Assembly: GCA_030612185.1 (NCBI GenBank)
Contig: JAUWOI010000243.1
Span: forward strand, 1 to 6,825
Reading direction: 5' to 3'
From: Anaerolineae bacterium
Lineage (GTDB): Bacteria; Chloroflexota; Anaerolineae; B4-G1
DNA length: 6,825 nt
Position 1 is the first letter of the stretch, and each line of letters starts with the position of its first letter. Below, piece by piece: positions 5,175 to 6,825 of this stretch. The notes beneath the pieces were generated by a model that was not told where the DNA came from, did no database searches, and saw only the letters and a program-made list of their open reading frames with translations. The translations under genes were made by a program, and so were the position numbers.

Positions 5175-6825
5175 ATGAAAAAGATATTACTCGTTTCAAC
5201 GACTCTGATCCTTTCAGTTAGCAGTCTCCACGCCCAGGATCCATCTGACAAAAGTCAATGGGTAGAGGGAACGCAGGCTGCGGACGACGGCGCTACGCGA
5301 GATTATTACAACCGCGCGGCGCGGCTCGCATGGGACAATTACATGGGAGACTGGTGGGACGCCAACGACGTTGCCCAGGGAGACGCTCCCTATAGCACAG
5401 CCACGCTGATTGACGATAATACGCCTGAATACATCGAATGGGACGTGACCGGACTTGTACAGGAGTGGGTTGACGGCGACTATCCAAACAAGGGGTTGCT
5501 CGTGCGGGCTGTTTCGGGCAGTGGTACCTTTAACTTTTACAGCCGTGAACATTCTATTGCATCTCAACGCCCTGAACAGGTTGTCGTCACTGCGAGTGAG
5601 ACAAACACGTTTGCTCCTAAAGCCGACGTTTACTTGGACACATCAACGTACCAATGTTTGGGGGATTTGGACACGCTGCGGATATCAGATAGCAGCCCTA
5701 CACTTTTGCGCTTTGACCTGAGCGGTATTGATAACGGCACAGAAATCACAAGTGCGACGCTGCGACTTTACGTTTACGCGGAATACGGAGGCGGGACCCT
5801 GGAGGCCGGAGTTTTCCGTTGTTCCCAGGGACACGAGATTCCGCCTTCTGACCCCATACCTGGCCTTGCCGCCCAGTATCCTCACGATCAGGGAATAGAG
5901 ACCCATTCAGACGTGCATCTGTTTTCGGACTTTGAAACAGCCGATTGGGGAAGTGACTGGACGTTTGGCTATGATGCGAGCACGTTGGAGACAGTTGTGT
6001 CAGATCCAGAACGACTCTTTGCGCCATTTCAAGGAACGGCGCTGCGGGTCGAAATCCCCGAGGGCGCCAACACAGGAATGAGTATGGGGTACGACTTTGC
6101 CGACGAAATCGGCCAAGAGCCGGAAGAGATATATTTTCGTTACTATCTGAGGATATCCGACGATTGGGAGACAACGTATGGCGGCAAGATGCCAGGCATC
6201 AGCGGAACGTATGGCCGGGCCGGCTGGGGAGGGCGACCATCCGATGGGACCAACGGATGGTCAGCACGCGGCAGCTTTGACCTTATGCCACCGCCGGGAA
6301 ACCCCCTCGGTGAAATGGTTCCTCTTGGGCATTACGTTTATCACGCGGATATGGAGGGCATCTATGGCGATGTGGATCTGTGGCAGAACGATTATCGCGG
6401 CTATCTCGAAAAGAACCGCTGGTATTGCATCGAGCAATATCTACACATGAATACGCCAGAGCAAAACGATGGAATTCTGCGGGCCTGGGTTGACGGGAGA
6501 CTGGCCTACGAAAGGACAGACTGGCGCTGGCGTGACGTAGATACGCTCAAGATTGAGCGGATTTGGATGAACGTGTACCACGGGGGAAGCGCCACCCCTG
6601 ACCAGGATGTGCACCTCTACATAGACAACGTCATGATTGCAAAACAATACATCGGCCCTGTCGTCTCGGACAGCCTGACTTTGAGAGGGACGCCAGCCGA
6701 CCAGAGCATCCACCTGACCTGGGACGTCAACGCCACCCTGCCGGTGACCAGCACCTGGCAGATAGACTATCAGAGCCAGAGCGGCACCGCATACCTCCCC
6801 ATTACCGGCATCATCAGCCCCCCCC
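5175..6825 (+). CDS. Secreted DNRLRE-like / PL14-like / FN3 protein (3' partial)
   Basis: The frame is open from ATG 5175 to the window edge (550 complete codons, no stop). A signal peptide M-K-K-I-L-L-V...S-S-L-H-A with a cut after residue 20 supports the start. Residues 29-139 resemble the C-terminal half of a DNRLRE/CBM96-like jelly roll and 147-215 resemble its N-terminal half. Residues about 228-492 resemble polysaccharide lyase family 14 and relatives, with G-G-K-M-P-G (K338), S-A-R (S363, R365), Y-V-Y (Y387, Y389), then N-T-P-x-Q-N-D-G and W-V-D-G. From about 497 an FN3-like domain begins and is cut by the edge. The protein is probably an extracellular polysaccharide-degrading or -binding protein; an alginate- or glucuronan-type lyase is possible but unproven. 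By analogy with its neighbours I would expect a VYLP tail beyond the edge. Confidence 0.88.
   Translation, partial: MKKILLVSTTLILSVSSLHAQDPSDKSQWVEGTQAADDGATRDYYNRAARLAWDNYMGDWWDANDVAQGDAPYSTATLIDDNTPEYIEWDVTGLVQEWVDGDYPNKGLLVRAVSGSGTFNFYSREHSIASQRPEQVVVTASETNTFAPKADVYLDTSTYQCLGDLDTLRISDSSPTLLRFDLSGIDNGTEITSATLRLYVYAEYGGGTLEAGVFRCSQGHEIPPSDPIPGLAAQYPHDQGIETHSDVHLFSDFETADWGSDWTFGYDASTLETVVSDPERLFAPFQGTALRVEIPEGANTGMSMGYDFADEIGQEPEEIYFRYYLRISDDWETTYGGKMPGISGTYGRAGWGGRPSDGTNGWSARGSFDLMPPPGNPLGEMVPLGHYVYHADMEGIYGDVDLWQNDYRGYLEKNRWYCIEQYLHMNTPEQNDGILRAWVDGRLAYERTDWRWRDVDTLKIERIWMNVYHGGSATPDQDVHLYIDNVMIAKQYIGPVVSDSLTLRGTPADQSIHLTWDVNATLPVTSTWQIDYQSQSGTAYLPITGIISPP
5259..5819 (+). other. Two DNRLRE/CBM96-like half domains in reversed order (residues 29-139 and 147-215)
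   Basis: The first half has W-V-E-G-T, D-G-A-T, Y-I-E-W-D-V-T-G-L-V-Q-E-W-V-D-G, F-Y-S-R-E-H and R-P-E-Q-V-V-V-T, which normally form the second half of a DNRLRE domain. The second half has A-D-V-Y-L-D-T, L-R-I-S, L-L-R-F-D-L-S-G and I-T-S-A-T-L-R-L-Y-V, which normally form the first half. The known family role is carbohydrate binding at the cell surface. The order seen suggests either a circular permutation or two truncated domains. Confidence 0.6.
5856..6650 (+). other. PL14-like concanavalin-fold module (residues 228-492)
   Basis: The module opens P-G-L-A-A-Q-Y-P-H-D-Q-G-I-E and V-H-L-F-S-D-F-E, a start I associate with PL14-like proteins. It continues F-R-Y-Y-L-R-I-S-D-D-W, G-G-K-M-P-G, G-W-S-A-R, Y-V-Y-H, R-W-Y-C-I-E-Q-Y, W-V-D-G-R-L and L-Y-I-D-N-V. 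K338, S363, R365, Y387 and Y389 sit in the order of the K, S-x-R and Y-x-Y residues reported for the Chlorella virus PL14 lyase. Codon use is mixed (22 of 40 C/G-ending at 6261-6380) and shifts to 35 of 40 in the FN3-like part at 6690-6809. Confidence 0.6.
6663..6825 (+). other. Start of an FN3-like domain (residues 497 onward, cut by the window edge)
   Basis: L-T-L-R-G-T-P-A-D-Q-S-I-H-L-T-W-D-V followed by T-S-T-W-Q-I-D-Y-Q-S-Q-S-G matches the A, B and C strands of an FN3-like domain. This is the same kind of module, in the same place after a lyase-like jelly roll, as at the end of the preceding gene. Confidence 0.65.

Noticed and set aside
5746..6174. Antisense 142-codon frame
   Set aside because: It is opposite the PL14-like gene, whose frame is open across the entire region and shows clear motifs.
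6789..6806. Y-L-P-I in the third protein as another tail copy
   Set aside because: It lies within the FN3-like domain (residues 540-543) and is followed by T-G-I-I-S rather than the end of a protein, so it is more likely an ordinary beta-strand.
1..6825. tRNA, rRNA, CRISPR array, insertion sequence or attachment site
   Set aside because: Nothing resembling these was seen. Essentially all bases are accounted for by three coding regions and two short gaps.

Overview
The window looks like a piece of a chromosome from a member of the Chloroflexota, probably Anaerolineae-like and probably uncultured. The evidence is indirect: large, secreted, multidomain beta-rich proteins, GC-rich C-ending codon use in much of the coding sequence, and short C-terminal tails of the form V-Y-L-P-x-V that I associate with extracytoplasmic Chloroflexota proteins. 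No rRNA or other marker gene is present, so the assignment is tentative. All coding is on the plus strand and almost every base is coding.

Layout. (1) Positions 1-233 are the 3' end of a gene that finishes with a VYLP tail and a TGA stop. (2) Three bases later, behind a strong Shine-Dalgarno that lies inside the last codons of gene 1, a 1625-residue secreted protein runs from 237 to 5114. Its order is signal peptide, concanavalin-like jelly roll, right-handed beta-helix with an inserted segment, Ig-like beta-sandwich, an internal VYLP tail, a short IPT/TIG-like segment, a second concanavalin-like (polysaccharide-lyase-like) module, a fibronectin-III-like domain and a terminal VYLP tail. (3) A 60-base gap without a visible terminator carries a second Shine-Dalgarno. 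(4) A third secreted-protein gene starts at 5175 and runs open off the right edge (550 codons visible). It has a signal peptide, two DNRLRE/CBM96-like half domains in reversed order, a PL14-like module and the start of an FN3-like domain.

The genes are probably one operon for extracellular or cell-surface proteins that bind or cut polysaccharides. The beta-helix and the two lyase-like modules are the candidate enzymatic parts; the jelly rolls and FN3-like domains look like binding or spacer parts. No transporter, regulator or intracellular sugar-metabolism gene is visible.

Most interesting points: the repeated VYLP tail, which may be an uncharacterised sorting or processing signal; an internal tail copy followed at once by a signal-peptide-like A-Q-A site, which reads like a scar from fusion of two secreted-protein genes; a codon-usage mosaic in which the lyase-like modules differ from the FN3-like modules joined to them; and an apparent circular permutation of a DNRLRE domain in the third gene.
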